In this document: positions 1-10,320 of the stretch, one piece after another
How positions within the stretch are numbered: the stretch's first letter is position 1
How the letters are laid out: each line of letters opens with the position of its first letter
From: Tubiluchus corallicola
Lineage: Eukaryota > Priapulida > Priapulimorpha > Priapulimorphida > Tubiluchidae
Assembly: GCA_030141605.1 (NCBI GenBank)
Contig: JAQGDQ010001737.1
Location: forward strand, 1 to 27,366
Reading direction: 5' to 3'
DNA length: 27,366 bases
Translations under genes and position numbers: made by a program
The notes under the pieces: generated by a model
Database searches by the model: none
What the model was told of the DNA's origin: nothing
The model's input: only the letters and a program-made list of their open reading frames with translations

Positions 1-734
1 CTGCATGTTATATGTTGGAAGCAACCCCAAGAATGTGCCTTCATAAGACAGATCATCACTACTTGAATCACTATAGAATAATGCTTTTGTTAGTTTCTAT
101 GAACTAGTGAACTAGAAAAGCATCATGCTCAATTTGTTGTCTCTCAACAAAGTCTTCTTGTGTGAAAGAAAACCGTGTCTAAATCCATCCAAAAATCCAA
201 AGTAGCAGATTCCTAATAGCTGCGGCACTACTTCCGGGTAGAAATAAGCAAACTGGCCCTAAAAATTCGTTACACCCGAACCTCTCTGTACCTCCCCACC
301 CCTTTTAACGCCGGATTTTGGAACAGCCGTATTCAAACGTACTCAAATATATCAAGACACCTTGTTATAATGCCAAACACCAATTTTTTTAGCTGTCCCA
401 AAGCTATAAAGAAGTTTGAAGGCATTTTAAAATTGTCTGACATTTTCATGTTATCATACATGCAAACATAACTTTCTATAAGTTCATAAATTTTAAGAGC
501 AATGCAGTCCTAAAAGAATAATGTAGCAATTACATGTGGTGGAGGCATTCACATTCGCATGGTAATGAAGCGCTACAAACTGTATGTTAATTTAAATCCA
601 AATATGTGGGGTACTGCACTTACTTGTATTCAACTTAGCTTATCGTAGCAAAAGTCTTAAAATGTACATCATCAATGGATCTACAATTTTACATTCTCTA
701 GCAAAATAACCATGTTAGCCTGCACCACATGATT
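1..734. other. AT-rich stretch, no gene seen
   Basis: Noncoding, AT-rich sequence downstream of PSMD9 (which reads leftward). I see no exon with splice signals, no RNA gene and no clear repeat unit here. Confidence 0.4.
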
Positions 735-830
735 GTATAGTCAAACCTCTTTTTACCGCCTATTTAGGATTACAAAAAAAGTTGGCATTAAGCAAGTTTG
801 GCATTATAATGAGGTGCATTAATACATACA

Positions 831-1640
831 CTAGCAAAGGCCCCGCAAAAGATTTTGCGTATAAATACACGTGTAATCAATAATACGCGAACGTCCTACC
901 AAGTCCTCATTTAAATACGGAACATCCTGCCTACTGTATGTCTGTTTATCTAACGCAAAGCCTGTAGAGCGTTTGCTGAATTAAAGTTATAGGCAGAGTA
1001 CAATGGATGACGTCAGCACAATGGAATGCGTCACCACAGTTTTCTAAGCGAAAATTGTCGAACAATAGAACGAAAAATAGAACATCCAATTAACTCGTCG
1101 GTACTCCTCTCGGTGGACCTGCCCTAAAATATAACTCACACCATCGTGTAGCCCTGTTCTTCCTCTTTCTAAAGAGCCATATATCTGTTTCCCAAAGTCC
1201 CACCAGGCGCCGCTAGAACGTTTTTCCCACATGCTGTTTGGTCTCAATTTCGAAAAAATCGCGAGTTGGGTCCGGGAAAACGCCCGTTACTGGACGCCGT
1301 GGCCCTCTCGCGAATTCTAAATATGCCTACTACACCCACTGCTGAACGGGCTATCCATCCATAGCCAGCACCACCCTCGGCCCGTTCCAGTTCTTCAGAA
1401 ATAAGAAGTATAACTTTTGCAAAAAACGGCCGAAAAAGGGCCATTTTTGGAGATTTTTCGCCCCCCGTTCCTCCCGGTGGGCCCGATTCGAAAAATAAAC
1501 CATCAATGAGAAGACACTAGATCGAGACCTTTCGTTTGATATATAGATCGCCGCAAATGGTGCCGTCGTCGAAGCTGTAGCCTCGAATCTTATATATATA
1601 TATAAATATATTAAGATACCAAGAATATTAATATAAGGGA
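831..1640. repeat. Tandem repeat unit, copy 1 (~810 bp)
   Basis: It starts CTAGCAAAGGCCCCGC and ends in a TA-rich tract followed by CCAAGAATATTAATATAAG. The interior is GC-richer than its surroundings and contains a perfect CRE-type palindrome, TGACGTCA, at 1008-1015. The next copy begins immediately, 810 bp on. Compared with copy 2 it has about 58 extra bases near 1345-1405. No TG..CA ends, reverse transcriptase or tRNA-like head were seen, so the class is unknown. Confidence 0.8.
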
Positions 1641-2408
1641 CTAGCAAAGGCCCCGCAAAAGATTTTGCGTAAAAAACCACGTATAAGCAATAACACGCGA
1701 CCATCCTACCTAGTCCTCATTTATAACACAAAGCCCGTAACATCTAGCCTACTGTTTGTTTATCTAACGCAAAGCCAGCAGCGTTTACTCCTGCCTACTG
1801 TATGTTGCAAAGCAGCTTTTTGCTGAATTAATGTTATAGACACAATGGATGACGTCAGCACAATGGAATGCGGTCTGCAGTTTTCTAAGGCGAAAATTGT
1901 CGAAATTTGCCGAAAATAGAACACGAATTAACTCGTCGATACTCCTCTCGGTGGACCTGCCCTAACATATAGCCCACATCGTCGTGTAGCCCTGTCCTTC
2001 CTCTTTGTAAAGAGTACCATATCTCCTTCCTAGAGTCCCACCGGGCGACGCTAGAACATTTTTCCCGCATGCTGTTCGAAAAAAATTTCGAAAAAATCGC
2101 GAGTTGGGTCCGGGAAAACGCCCGTTGCGGGGCGCCCTGGCCCTCTCGGGAATTCTAAGTATTCCTACTACACCCACTGCCTCAGCCGTATAACTTTTGC
2201 AAAAAAACGGCCGAAAAAGGGCCATTTTTGGAGGTTTTTCGCCTCGCGTTCCTTCCGGTGGGCCCGATTCGAAAAATAAAGTACCAATGGCACGACACTA
2301 GATCGAGACCTTTCGTTTGATATATAGATCGCCGCAAATGGTGCCCTCGTCGAAGCTGTAGCCTCGAATCTTATATATATATATATATACCAAGAATATT
2401 AATATAAG
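1641..2408. repeat. Tandem repeat unit, copy 2 (~768 bp)
   Basis: A direct head-to-tail copy of the unit at 831, with the same start and the same terminal CCAAGAATATTAATATAAG. TGACGTCA is kept at 1850-1857. It has many single-base differences and lacks the ~58-bp segment found in copy 1. A short minus-strand reading frame is open in both copies, but it differs at many amino acids, so I do not call it coding. Confidence 0.8.
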
Positions 2409-2520
2409 AGTATAGATACATATATATATATGCAAATATAGGCATTTTGTTTTGCTAAAAATTTGGGCTTTAAACAAGGTTGGCATTATAAATGGGGCAT
2501 TATAATGGGTTTGACAGTAA

Positions 2521-2526
2521 TTTATT
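2521..2526 (-). promoter_or_regulatory. PSMD9: PSMD9 polyadenylation signal (AATAAA)
   Basis: AATAAA on the minus strand, about 290 nt past the PSMD9 stop codon. It is the first canonical signal I found downstream. It lies at the edge of the repeat block, so this element may supply the gene's 3' end. Confidence 0.45.
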
Positions 2527-2812
2527 ATCTTATCTTAATGCGCCTCAAGGTTTACTGATGATAGCAAAAATTATAAAAATTAAAATTTAAACTGATTCGA
2601 AGATGAGGACTGCAAATTGACAGTGTTCTGCACCTCTGTACTTCTTTCCACGCAACAGTCACAGACGGAATGATAAAAAGGATAGCTCTGAAACTGAAGA
2701 AGTTCTGCACTTTTGCACTTGTTTTGGTAAAACAAACACAAAGAAGAACATCAAGTAGGTTTAACAATTCCTTCTGTTTTGGGTTTTTGTAGCTGTAGGC
2801 TTCTAAAGGCAA

Positions 2813-2840
2813 TCAAGATTTCGATGGCACTATATTACAG
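2813..2840 (-). CDS. PSMD9: PSMD9 terminal exon
   Basis: Only 28 coding bases after the acceptor CTTATTTCAG. It completes Gly, then reads CNIVPSKS and TGA. It matches the conserved C-N-I-x-P tail of PSMD9, and its phase fits the donor at 3556. The 3' UTR follows to the left. Confidence 0.88.
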
Positions 2841-4905
2841 CTGAAATAAGAAGAAATATACTAGAAGACTATAAAAAATATTATGGTAATGGTAAAGTTT
2901 TTAAATTATTTATAACAAGAGTAACATCATTTCAGAAACAAAAACAACCCACTATAAAATAAATTTGATTAAATATTCCAATATTTCTACTACACGTTAG
3001 CTGTCATCATCAGGAAATATATAAAGAATGATTTCAAATTCCGAATAAGACAAAACTACGACTAATTGTGAAAACAATAATCGTAGATGAAGCAAAAAAT
3101 GTTATCATTAAATGATTGATCACAGAAGCAGTACATCTAGACGGCAACATGAGAAAAAACCTTGATTTTGATAATATTCATATTACGAAGTCATATGAAT
3201 ATCATTTATATTGTTGTTAATAGTGAATTACAAAGTTCTCGAAAATTCTTAAGGTACTAGGACAACAGCGGCGGCGGCTGCTACTACTGCTGCTGCTATT
3301 ACTGCTGCTGCTACTACTACTGCTGCTGCTGCTGCTGCTACTACTACTGCCACTGCTACTACTACTACTACTACTACTACAACTACTACTACTACAACTA
3401 CCACTACCACTACTACTACTACTACTACAATAACTAGTAGTATGCAGAATGCATGAAGTCAGAACAAACAATAAGCAGAATTAGTCTTTAACAACTGCTT
3501 TACTTGAAATAAAGAATTACTTGAAATCAAATAAAATAAATGAAAACATAACTCACCCGAGCATACCTCTTCCTGACCATGGCTTTGGTTCCAATGTAAC
3601 AACCACTTCTTTGCCATTCCGAAGAACGACCACACGTACATGTTTCTGAAATACATTTTCACAGTCGTTACTTCTGCGGAAGATCCATTTGACTAACACT
3701 CTTATGCAACTACGGCCAAATCACGTTGAAAACACCGGTTCTGATCACCGAAGTTAAGCAACACAGAGCCTGGTTAGTACTTGGATGGGTGGCGCCTAGG
3801 AATACCAGATGCTGTAGGCTTGCGGGATGCCCACACTGTATCTCGACACTAGGCGGAGGAGCTGCACAAGCAGCCAACGGCTAGAGGGCGGAGGAAGTCA
3901 TGTGACCCAAAGGTCATGTGTAGAGGAGTAAACCTTCCAAATCAGGAGTGGAGCCCCGAAGACAGACCAGTGCAGCATGCTCACTGACTCCGGCACCTCC
4001 TGCAGCCAACCTGGCGCCAAACGTATTGCTCCGCTTTCCTTTGGACTACACCAGGGAGGAAGAGAGGGGGTTCCTGTTGTCTGGGCTACTCAGGATCTCC
4101 ATACACCTTGCCCAGGCATGTGCCCTGGAGACGTTCAAGACAATCTTGGCACACACTCCATTGTCTTCTGAGACAGAAGGATGCCAACAACAACAAATAT
4201 GCACATTGCACACATCTTATAAAACAAAAGGTTTTCAGCATACTGTAAAAAGTGTAATACTACGTAAATGCAGCACTCAATGGAAGAGCCTGAACATGTA
4301 TGACTGTAGATAAAAATCTGGTTCATAATAAAAACTAATCCTCTGAGATGAGGCATTTAACCCGTAGAAGCATCTTGAACACATATTTCAATCTGATATT
4401 TCAATCACGAAAAACTGCAGAGTAGTATGGTTAAAATCTGAAGGTTACCCATGCATTAACTAATCAGGTTTAGCACTGCGTAGCTTCAGCTGCTAAGCTG
4501 CACACTCAAGCAGTCCATTTGCCATATTAACCTAACAAAATACTCCACTATCCACAATGTAATTTTTGATATTTCCCATGTTTTCTTGTCACACTTACAA
4601 ATTACTGAACACCAGTGTGACTGACTATGCCTAAAGATTGATTAAGTTCGGGATCCCGAAAGTTCACCGAACCTACAACCAAAGTTCACCAGTCTGGATT
4701 TTTTCGGGGGAATATCGGTGCATTCCTAATCACTCATTTAATTTTATAAGAATTGCAACTACGTGACTAAAGATGCATGACTAAAAGCTGAGCAAAACTT
4801 TACCCCAACACTGTGCTGGACAATGGCTGCAACATTTTGTAAACTCTCAAAATTTTCCGACGTGACGGAACCAAATTCTACCAGTCCATCACCAACTTCT
4901 ATGCC
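2813..4905 (-). CDS. PSMD9: PSMD9, C-terminal PDZ part (3 exons)
   Basis: The C-terminal 72 codons of PSMD9 (p27; yeast Nas2), the chaperone whose PDZ domain binds an ATPase subunit during assembly of the 26S proteasome base in the cytosol and nucleus. Coding exons are 4905-4804, 3645-3557 and 2840-2813, with phases 0, 2 and stop. Family landmarks in order are VEFGSVTSENF (PDZ strand and turn), IVQHSVG, VRVVVLRNGKEV, WSGRGMLG and the terminal GCNIVPSKS before TGA. The animal family shares the VEFGS, W-G-G-LLGCNI and short-tail pattern. All junctions are AG|exon|GT. The coiled-coil N-terminal half and the first part of the PDZ domain should lie to the right of 4905. I could not find them before the pentraxin gene's 3' end at 10.3 kb, so the model is partial. 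Confidence 0.9.
3268..3429. repeat. GCT/ACT triplet microsatellite
   Basis: Impure trinucleotide run (GCG, GCT, ACT, ACA) of about 160 bp in the last PSMD9 intron. The minus strand reads as a long serine run, but this is an artefact of the repeat. Confidence 0.9.
3557..3645 (-). CDS. PSMD9: PSMD9 exon, second half of PDZ
   Basis: 89 bp; acceptor TTTCAG, donor GTGAGT. It encodes KHVRVVVLRNGKEV, then VTLEPKPWSGRGMLG, and stops two bases into the next Gly codon. The basic strand followed by W-S-G-R-G is the PSMD9 hallmark. Confidence 0.92.
3707..4196 (+). mobile_element. 5S rRNA-headed SINE (SINE3 type)
   Basis: The head at 3707-3821 follows animal 5S rRNA closely: TACGGCC, CACGTTGAAAACACCGGTTC, GATCACCGAAGTTAAGCAAC (box A), CTTGGATGGGTG (intermediate element) and GCTGTAGGCTT. 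About five bases of the normal CTCGTCCGATC stretch are missing and further changes are present. This head is joined to about 375 bp of unrelated body, ending with a GACAGAAGGATGCC motif and a CAA-repeat tail. That layout is a 5S-derived SINE, not a functional 5S gene. It sits in a PSMD9 intron in antisense orientation. Confidence 0.85.
4647..4660. other. Perfect 14-bp palindrome
   Basis: TTCGGGATCCCGAA, followed by two AAAGTTCACC-like repeats, in the PSMD9 intron. Function unknown. Confidence 0.5.
4804..4905 (-). CDS. PSMD9: PSMD9 exon, first half of PDZ
   Basis: 34 codons, phase 0 at both ends. Acceptor ATTTTTAG, donor GTAAAG. It begins GIEVGDG and ends IVQHSVG, covering the carboxylate-loop-to-helix part of the PDZ fold. 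A LINE fragment begins about 45 bp upstream of its acceptor. Confidence 0.9.
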
Positions 4906-4939
4906 CTAAAAATATAAAAAAATATGATCACATTACATC

Positions 4940-5085
4940 TAATCTAAGAGTTACATTGGCTGCATATAAAGTTACGAATTCTATTTAAAGGCCTTTGCAT
5001 TGTCTACAAAGTACTACGTGGTTTGTCACCTGCATATCTCACAGATCTTTTGATATGCCATAACATAGACCAGAATGCTGTTTAG
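4940..5085 (+). pseudogene. LINE reverse transcriptase C-terminal fragment
   Basis: One open stretch of about 43 codons from 4951 reads LHWLHIKLRILFKGL and then VYKVLRGLSPAYLTDLL. This is the conserved L-H-W-L-P-V-x-x-R-I ... hG-L-x-P-x-Y-L-x-D-L-L block that closes the reverse transcriptase of CR1/L2/Jockey-type non-LTR retrotransposons. A stop lies just upstream and similarity ends near 5085, so this is a short dead fragment. It lies 45 bp from a PSMD9 exon on the opposite strand. Confidence 0.8.
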
Positions 5086-5086
5086 T

Positions 5087-5386
5087 GGCACCGCCTAGTA
5101 TCTGATTTTGTAGTAGTTATAGTAATCTGCAGTGGAGCATCAGAGGTTTCCTTGAATTGCTAATTGTTGGCGCCATCTAGTGGGTGATTTTGTAGTAAAA
5201 TGAGATCAGTTATCTCAATTTTTTTTAATACTGGTGGCAGGAACCATCTAGTAGCAGACGTTGTAGTAATATGTACTAGAGCACCACAAGTTTACTTGAA
5301 TTTCTCATTGCTGGCGCCATCAGGTATTCGATTTTACAGTAATACTTGGTCAGCTATCTCAATTTTTCTTGAATGGTGAAAGTGGA
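5087..5386. repeat. Diverged two-copy tandem repeat (~150-180 bp unit)
   Basis: Two degenerate copies share the order GGCACC/GGAACC-CTAGT, GATTTTGTAGTA-like, CTTGAATT, GGCGCCATC, GATTTT, and CAG(T/C)TATCTCAATTTTT. They start near 5087 and 5235. The first half of each copy also resembles the second half, which suggests an older internal duplication. Confidence 0.6.
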
Positions 5387-6200
5387 TGCATTACCACTAG
5401 ACTAAAACTAAAAGACTCAAAGTTGCTTAATGGTTTTTTAGAAGAGTAAGATATTGATTGAAACTAAATGGCACCTAGGGAAAAGGCATAAAGTGTAAAA
5501 AATTGTGTCACAAAAACATCATATTTTTAAGCACGAAAGTAAAATTCAAAATTTGATCACAAAAACAGTACAAATAAAGGCTTTATGAGAACAATAAATT
5601 ATTTATTTACACATTCATAAAAGCTATAATACGGTACATTTGAAAAATGCATCAATCAGAACTTTTCAGGATTATATATTTTATTTTCACATTGTTTAAA
5701 GTTAATTTTCATATAAATTATATTTTAGTTTATTATATAACTACTAAAAGTTGAGTAGCTACGAAATCCACATTGAGAGTACTAACTTCCATGCAGTAGA
5801 AATATTCAATAGAACAAAACACAATAAAAGTCAATGGATAGCAACAATGAATACAGTAATACTCAAATGTAATATCAGAACACTTTTATGACAAACAACC
5901 GATTTAAACAACCATTAAATATAACACAAACTCTTTGGTACTTCTACACCTATTACAAAACTAATTTTGGTGCATCCAATATACAATCTTGCTTTATCAA
6001 AAGAAGATGTTATTTAATAATCACTTAGCAGCTTAACTCAGCTCCAGTAACTTAAAATATTTTTAATATTTTCAAATTATACTCAATTAGACAACAACAC
6101 ATTGAATTCTGTTTCCAAAAATATGGAAACTATGGCAATACAATGAAATATGATAAACTAAATATACCCTTAATTCTCTCATATCAATCAAAAATGGTTA
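5387..6200. other. AT-rich, no gene seen
   Basis: Very AT-rich sequence between the tandem repeat and the gypsy remnant. No open frame of note, no tRNA-like fold and no clear repeat found. PSMD9 N-terminal exons could lie to the right of here, but none was recognised. Confidence 0.4.
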
Positions 6201-6467
6201 TTTTACACCTAGACATCTAATCGTGACAAGGCGTCAGCTATGGTTTTTTCATTGCCACTAATGCCTTCTAAATTCTGACAAAATCAAACTCCACCTGCAC
6301 AGTGACGATTATTTTTCTTAATTCGTGGTAGGGCAAGGAGTCCATGTTGGTCAGTCCTTATCGTAAATCGTCTACCTTCAAGGAAATATCTCAGTCTCTC
6401 AACAGCATTCACAATCGATAAACATTCGATCGATTCTGCTCACATGCCGTCAATTTCCTACTCACAT

Positions 6468-6584
6468 ACGTGATCGGGACTTCTCCCAGTTCACCTTGTA
6501 CTTGTGACAGGACAGCCCCTATACCCACGTGATCGGGACTTCTCCCAGTTCACCTTGTACTTGTGACAGGACAGCCTCTATACC
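6468..6584. repeat. 59-bp tandem duplication inside gypsy RNase H
   Basis: The segment starting ACGTGATCGGGACTTC occurs at 6468 and again at 6527, with one difference near the end. Fifty-nine is not a multiple of three, so the duplication shifts the RNase H frame. Confidence 0.9.
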
Positions 6585-7142
6585 TGAAAGCTGGCATCAG
6601 TGGTTAGAATAAAAGGTAGTGAAAAGTCAGGCGAATGCAGCACTGAGTTGGAACTTAGGCAACTGCGCAGCTGAATAAAACTTTGCTCGCAGGCATCATT
6701 CCATTCAACGGTCAAGGGTTGCATTGTTTTCAGTGAGCACGAAAAGCGGCGCCTCAATAATGTTGAAATTCTCAACGAACTTCCGGTAGAAGCCAATTAA
6801 TCCAAGAAAAGACCGAACCTGTTTCTTGGTTACCGGTCGAGAAAAATTTTGGAGTAGCCAAGTGATTCTTGCAGCACTTCACGATATGCAAACAAAATGA
6901 AGGGCACTATCTTATCCCAGGGGAGTGACGGGTGCTGATGCAGCATCTTTAGAATAGATGACTTGATAGTGGCATTAAGATGTTCAGTCAGGCCATTACT
7001 CTGAGGTGAGTATGGGGATGTGTAGATTCCTTTAATACCCAAAGCCTGCTCAAGGTCTTTAACAAGGCGAGATGTGAACTGAGTTCCACGGTCAGTAATT
7101 ATCTCCGTGGGTATTCCATGGCGGCATATAAATTGGAAAAGG

Positions 7143-7200
7143 GCCTTGACAATCGTCGTTGTCTTTATCGTTGTCGTTGTTGTTGTTGTCGTTGACAATC
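7143..7200. repeat. GTT/GTC microsatellite at gypsy edge
   Basis: Run of GTTGTC and GTT units flanked by two ACAATC/GACAATC words, adjoining the truncated 5' side of the integrase fragment. Confidence 0.7.
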
Positions 7201-7242
7201 CTGCTATTGCGCAATTAAAATAACTTGAGCTAATCTCTCTTT

Positions 7243-7405
7243 GGTGTGCAGCAGAGAAACTTGTAAGTCCAACTCAGTAACAATATTTTTTAACTCCTCC
7301 AGCTTTTTTTGCATAAGGCCGGTATTTGTGTAACGTACCATTTTTTTTACTTCACTGTTACAACAATCACACGTATTTATGCCACCTAGACAGGTGCACA
7401 AACAC
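7243..7405 (-). CDS. Possible exon: Cys cluster plus coiled coil, unidentified
   Basis: A minus-strand frame is open after a good acceptor (pyrimidine-rich, ending TGTCTAG). It encodes NTCDCCNSEVKKMV and then a heptad-like stretch, LMQKKLEELKNIVTELDLQV. It reaches a TAG near 7204, or it may splice at a weak GTTATT donor after LAQ. I do not recognise the family. It does not resemble the PSMD9 N-terminus and lies between that gene and the pentraxin gene. It could be a small oligomerising exon or chance. Confidence 0.2.
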
Positions 7406-7439
7406 ACAATGTATCCAATAATTGATGTCCGTACCAAAA

Positions 7440-9130
7440 ATTCTTCAAACCACAGTCTCGTTCATGCAATCAACCACTCATACATTTCATAGTATGACCA
7501 CAAATTGCACATTCAAGGTCAGCTGTCTGTCAGTTATTAAAACGGCAATAAATAAACATTTGGAAACTTATTTTTAAAATGGAATTAAATTTAAAAATTG
7601 TGTACAGAAATCACATCTAAATTATTTCAAATTCAGTTTATTTCGCCGGCAAACTACAATAATACAAATATACATGTACAACTTCTTGTATAATTAAAAG
7701 CAGCAAAAAATAATTTCTGACTCCCCAGAGATACTATATTAAGGTCATGAGGTTTGCGGCATGGTAGCTAGTCGAATTCAGTCCAATATATTTGATAATG
7801 TTAAACAGGAGTGTAATTTTAAATTGATGCAATATTTTCTTATGAATTGGTGTAACTGAATTAATGACTTTTCGTGTAGGAAAAATATTAAGTCTAACGA
7901 AATACCTTAATTACTAAACGCAGCATTGACGTTTGGATTCCACCTTGCCATTGTTTTGGAAATAAGCACGTGGTGCCTCCTGGTGTTTGTTTTTCCTAGT
8001 TTAGACAGGTGAGCTAAACAGGAAATAGGCCATTGGCCTCATTTCACAGTTAGGATATGAAAGTAGTGAGTCACCGGTATGTGGCAAAGATGTAAGTTTC
8101 ATTTCTTCACATTTTGTCATGTCATATTATTATTAATTATCATTATACGAGTTACTTAATGTTTTGACATTGGTTTAGCAGAAAGAATTTTTAATTTTTC
8201 TTCGGATAAAGCGAAGTCAAACGCATGTCGCGTACAGTCATAGATGAACAAAAGTTTCAGAATAAGAAAATTGGAAAAATCGATAGGGTGTCGAGAATTT
8301 TATGAATACCTGGTATATACAACTTCTTCATTTATATTTCAGTGTATGAGCAGGGATCCAAGTTTTGAATCAGAGATCTTTTGACAAGAGACAAATGTTA
8401 CATCGATTTCAACTAGATACACAATTGAGAAGATCGTACTGGCGCTAGGTGTTAGCACAAAAACTTATGAATTAAACAGGTACTCATTCAAATTTACCTA
8501 GGTATGTTGTCAAGTCTATTATGTTTGATCTACGTATATATGACGCAGATGGCTAGATATTCAATCATACAACTAACTGCAAAGAAAGCTGTGATACTTG
8601 GTAATTGTATCTAGGCTATATAACGAGTTAAATCCTTATTAGAAGCTCAGAAACTTTATAGTAAATTATAGAAAAGGTTAAAGTGGATAATTCTTCTGAA
8701 ATCAGTCACACGTTGGTATGTATTTATACTAATATCTTTTTTCTGTAATAAATTAGGTATGTATGCCGCCCGTGATTCATTTTTGTTCTTGCTCCACACA
8801 ATATATCAAAAAGTGATGTTTGAATTCCAGAAAAGTTTTTTGAAAGGGTGAGCAAGAGAACAACAAAGACTTTGCAGTACTTGGGTGTCAATCAATTGAA
8901 ATAGATTCACTTAACTATATACTAAATATTTCAAGATGATGCAGCACAATAATGCAATAGAAACTAGGCTGCTATATTATTATATATATATAGCAACCAC
9001 ATCCACTGTGAAGCATTACTTTGTGCATAAGCAATGCACGTATTACAGGTATGAAAGTCTTAGTTTTAAAAGTTATTGTAATTTTGAAAATGCGGCGAGA
9101 CGGAGGAATTTCAAAGATGTGCATCTGAGG
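7440..9130. other. AT-rich intergenic sequence
   Basis: No convincing exon. A segment at about 7795-7905 resembles one at about 9775-9890. An imperfect palindrome, AGGCCATTGGCCT, lies near 8027. Confidence 0.4.
7795..7905. repeat. Dispersed repeat, copy A
   Basis: Shares the ordered words AACAG, AGTGT-ATTTTAA, TTTTCT-ATGA-TTGG, (C)TGA(A/G)TTAATGA and a terminal CCTTAA with the segment at 9775. Diverged; class unknown. Confidence 0.45.
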
Positions 9131-9137
9131 TGAGTTG

Positions 9138-9264
9138 AGTAGTAGTACTAGTAGTAGTAGCTGTAGCAGCAGCAGCTGTTGTTGTTGTTGTTGCTGCTGC
9201 TGCTGCTGCTCTTGCTGCTCTTGCTGTTGTTGTTGCTGTTACTCCTGCTGTTGCTGTTGTTGTT
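9138..9264. repeat. AGT/GCT/GTT triplet microsatellite
   Basis: Impure trinucleotide tract moving from AGT through GCT to GTT units. Confidence 0.9.
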
Positions 9265-10320
9265 AACATCATTTATACTATAGTTACGTAAGTGTCTCAA
9301 AACGCTGGTAAAGCCCAGGGAATAAAAAATATGTCATTACTTCTTTGGTGATTCGGTGATTCAGCGGATCTTTAAACTATGCCAGAATACTATATGTAGT
9401 AGTGTTTTGAAATACTGTGACCAGTAATGTATTGTAAATCCACTCAATTCAAATAAAATTTATGTAGAATATAAATTTATAAATGTTACGATAGTGCACG
9501 ATGACCTTAACCTGTATGAAAAATGTATAAAAAATATAAGCAGATTTTAAAAATAGAACATAGAACATTTTTAAATTGCATTAAAAATAAAATAAATACA
9601 GAATTTAGAATATAGAAGCAGAACATAGATTTTAAATTTTTTTTACAGAATTAAAGTCGTGAAAGTAGAACAACTATTAGTACTGTACGTTACAGACAAT
9701 ATTATGTTATCTTAAGTTGTACTAAAAAGAAATAGGTATATAGTTTAAATTTGGAAGAATAAAACAGATTTAACAGTGTTACGCAGAAGTGTCATTTTAA
9801 GTTCAACATTTTCTCATGATTTGGCGCATCTGAGTTAATAATTTTTAATGTATCAAAAAATGTTATAATGTTGCCTTAACACATCTGTTGCACATAGTAC
9901 GTCTTTTGATTAATCTAATATTGCCTGAGGTATTATCTCAAACATCTGAGGAGCAACATTCAATGTTTTAACAAATTGTATTGCTGATTCATGCTGACGA
10001 TCCTAGCACTAGTGCCAAACTACGCCAGTTTATTCGAAAAAATATTATAATTATATAATTTTTATTATCCCAGCAATAATTCCCAAATACATGTAAATAA
10101 CACATATTTAAATTAACAGAACACAAAAAACTTTTGGTTATTAATGTTACAGTAGTACAAATTACAAAAGTTCGTTTGTAATAAACGCTTTACATGCAAA
10201 AGTCACACACTACAAAAGTTAAAAAGGCCAAGTCAAAATTATATTTTTCAAATGACCGTAACAAAGTTATAAGGCCAGTATTGTAAAATTAGTATTTTAG
10301 TAAAACTTATTAGACCACCA
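9265..10320. other. AT-rich intergenic sequence with repeat copy B
   Basis: No exon recognised. The segment at about 9775-9890 is the diverged second copy of the repeat at 7795. The right edge adjoins the pentraxin gene's polyadenylation signal. Confidence 0.4.

Larger units (their letters stand above)
735..2518. mobile_element. Possible pogo/Tigger-like MITE enclosing the tandem pair
   Basis: The left side carries AGTCAAACCTC and the right side ends in GGGTTTGACAGTA, an inverted match of about eight bases. The GGCATTATAATG motif occurs near both ends. GTCAAACC-type termini are typical of pogo/Tigger MITEs in the Tc1/mariner group. The outer arms are about 95 and 110 bp, and the 0.8-kb tandem repeats lie between them, as if inserted. 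The ends are diverged and no clean TA duplication is proven. Confidence 0.35.
6205..7200 (-). pseudogene. Rearranged Ty3/gypsy pol remnant (IN then RT-RH)
   Basis: Read on the minus strand. From 7165 to about 6855 is an integrase core: FICRHGIPTEIITDRGTQF with the second catalytic Asp, SPYSPQSNGLTEHLN with the catalytic Glu, then FAYREVLQESLGYS. From about 6850 it runs directly into the end of a gypsy reverse transcriptase, RPVTKKQVRSFLGLIGFYRK, followed after a frameshift by the start of RNase H, VLHSPDFSLPFILTTDAS. The decayed RNase H tail ends near 6215 with EKTIADALSRLDV. Normal gypsy order is RT-RH-IN, so integrase lying upstream marks a rearrangement or a deletion between tandem elements. 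Frameshifts, stops and a 59-bp duplication make it non-functional. Confidence 0.85.

Noticed and set aside
1044-2070. Short minus-strand frame (…HREEYRRVN) open in both 0.8-kb copies
   Set aside because: Differences between copies change many amino acids and shift frames, with no sign of selection on protein.
3707-3821. Functional 5S rRNA gene
   Set aside because: Bases are missing in the helix I/II region, several positions are changed, and a SINE body with a CAA tail is fused to it.
7490-7545. Small Cys/His stretch (ECAICGHTMKC) on the minus strand
   Set aside because: Only about 16 codons between stops, with no supporting neighbour exon.
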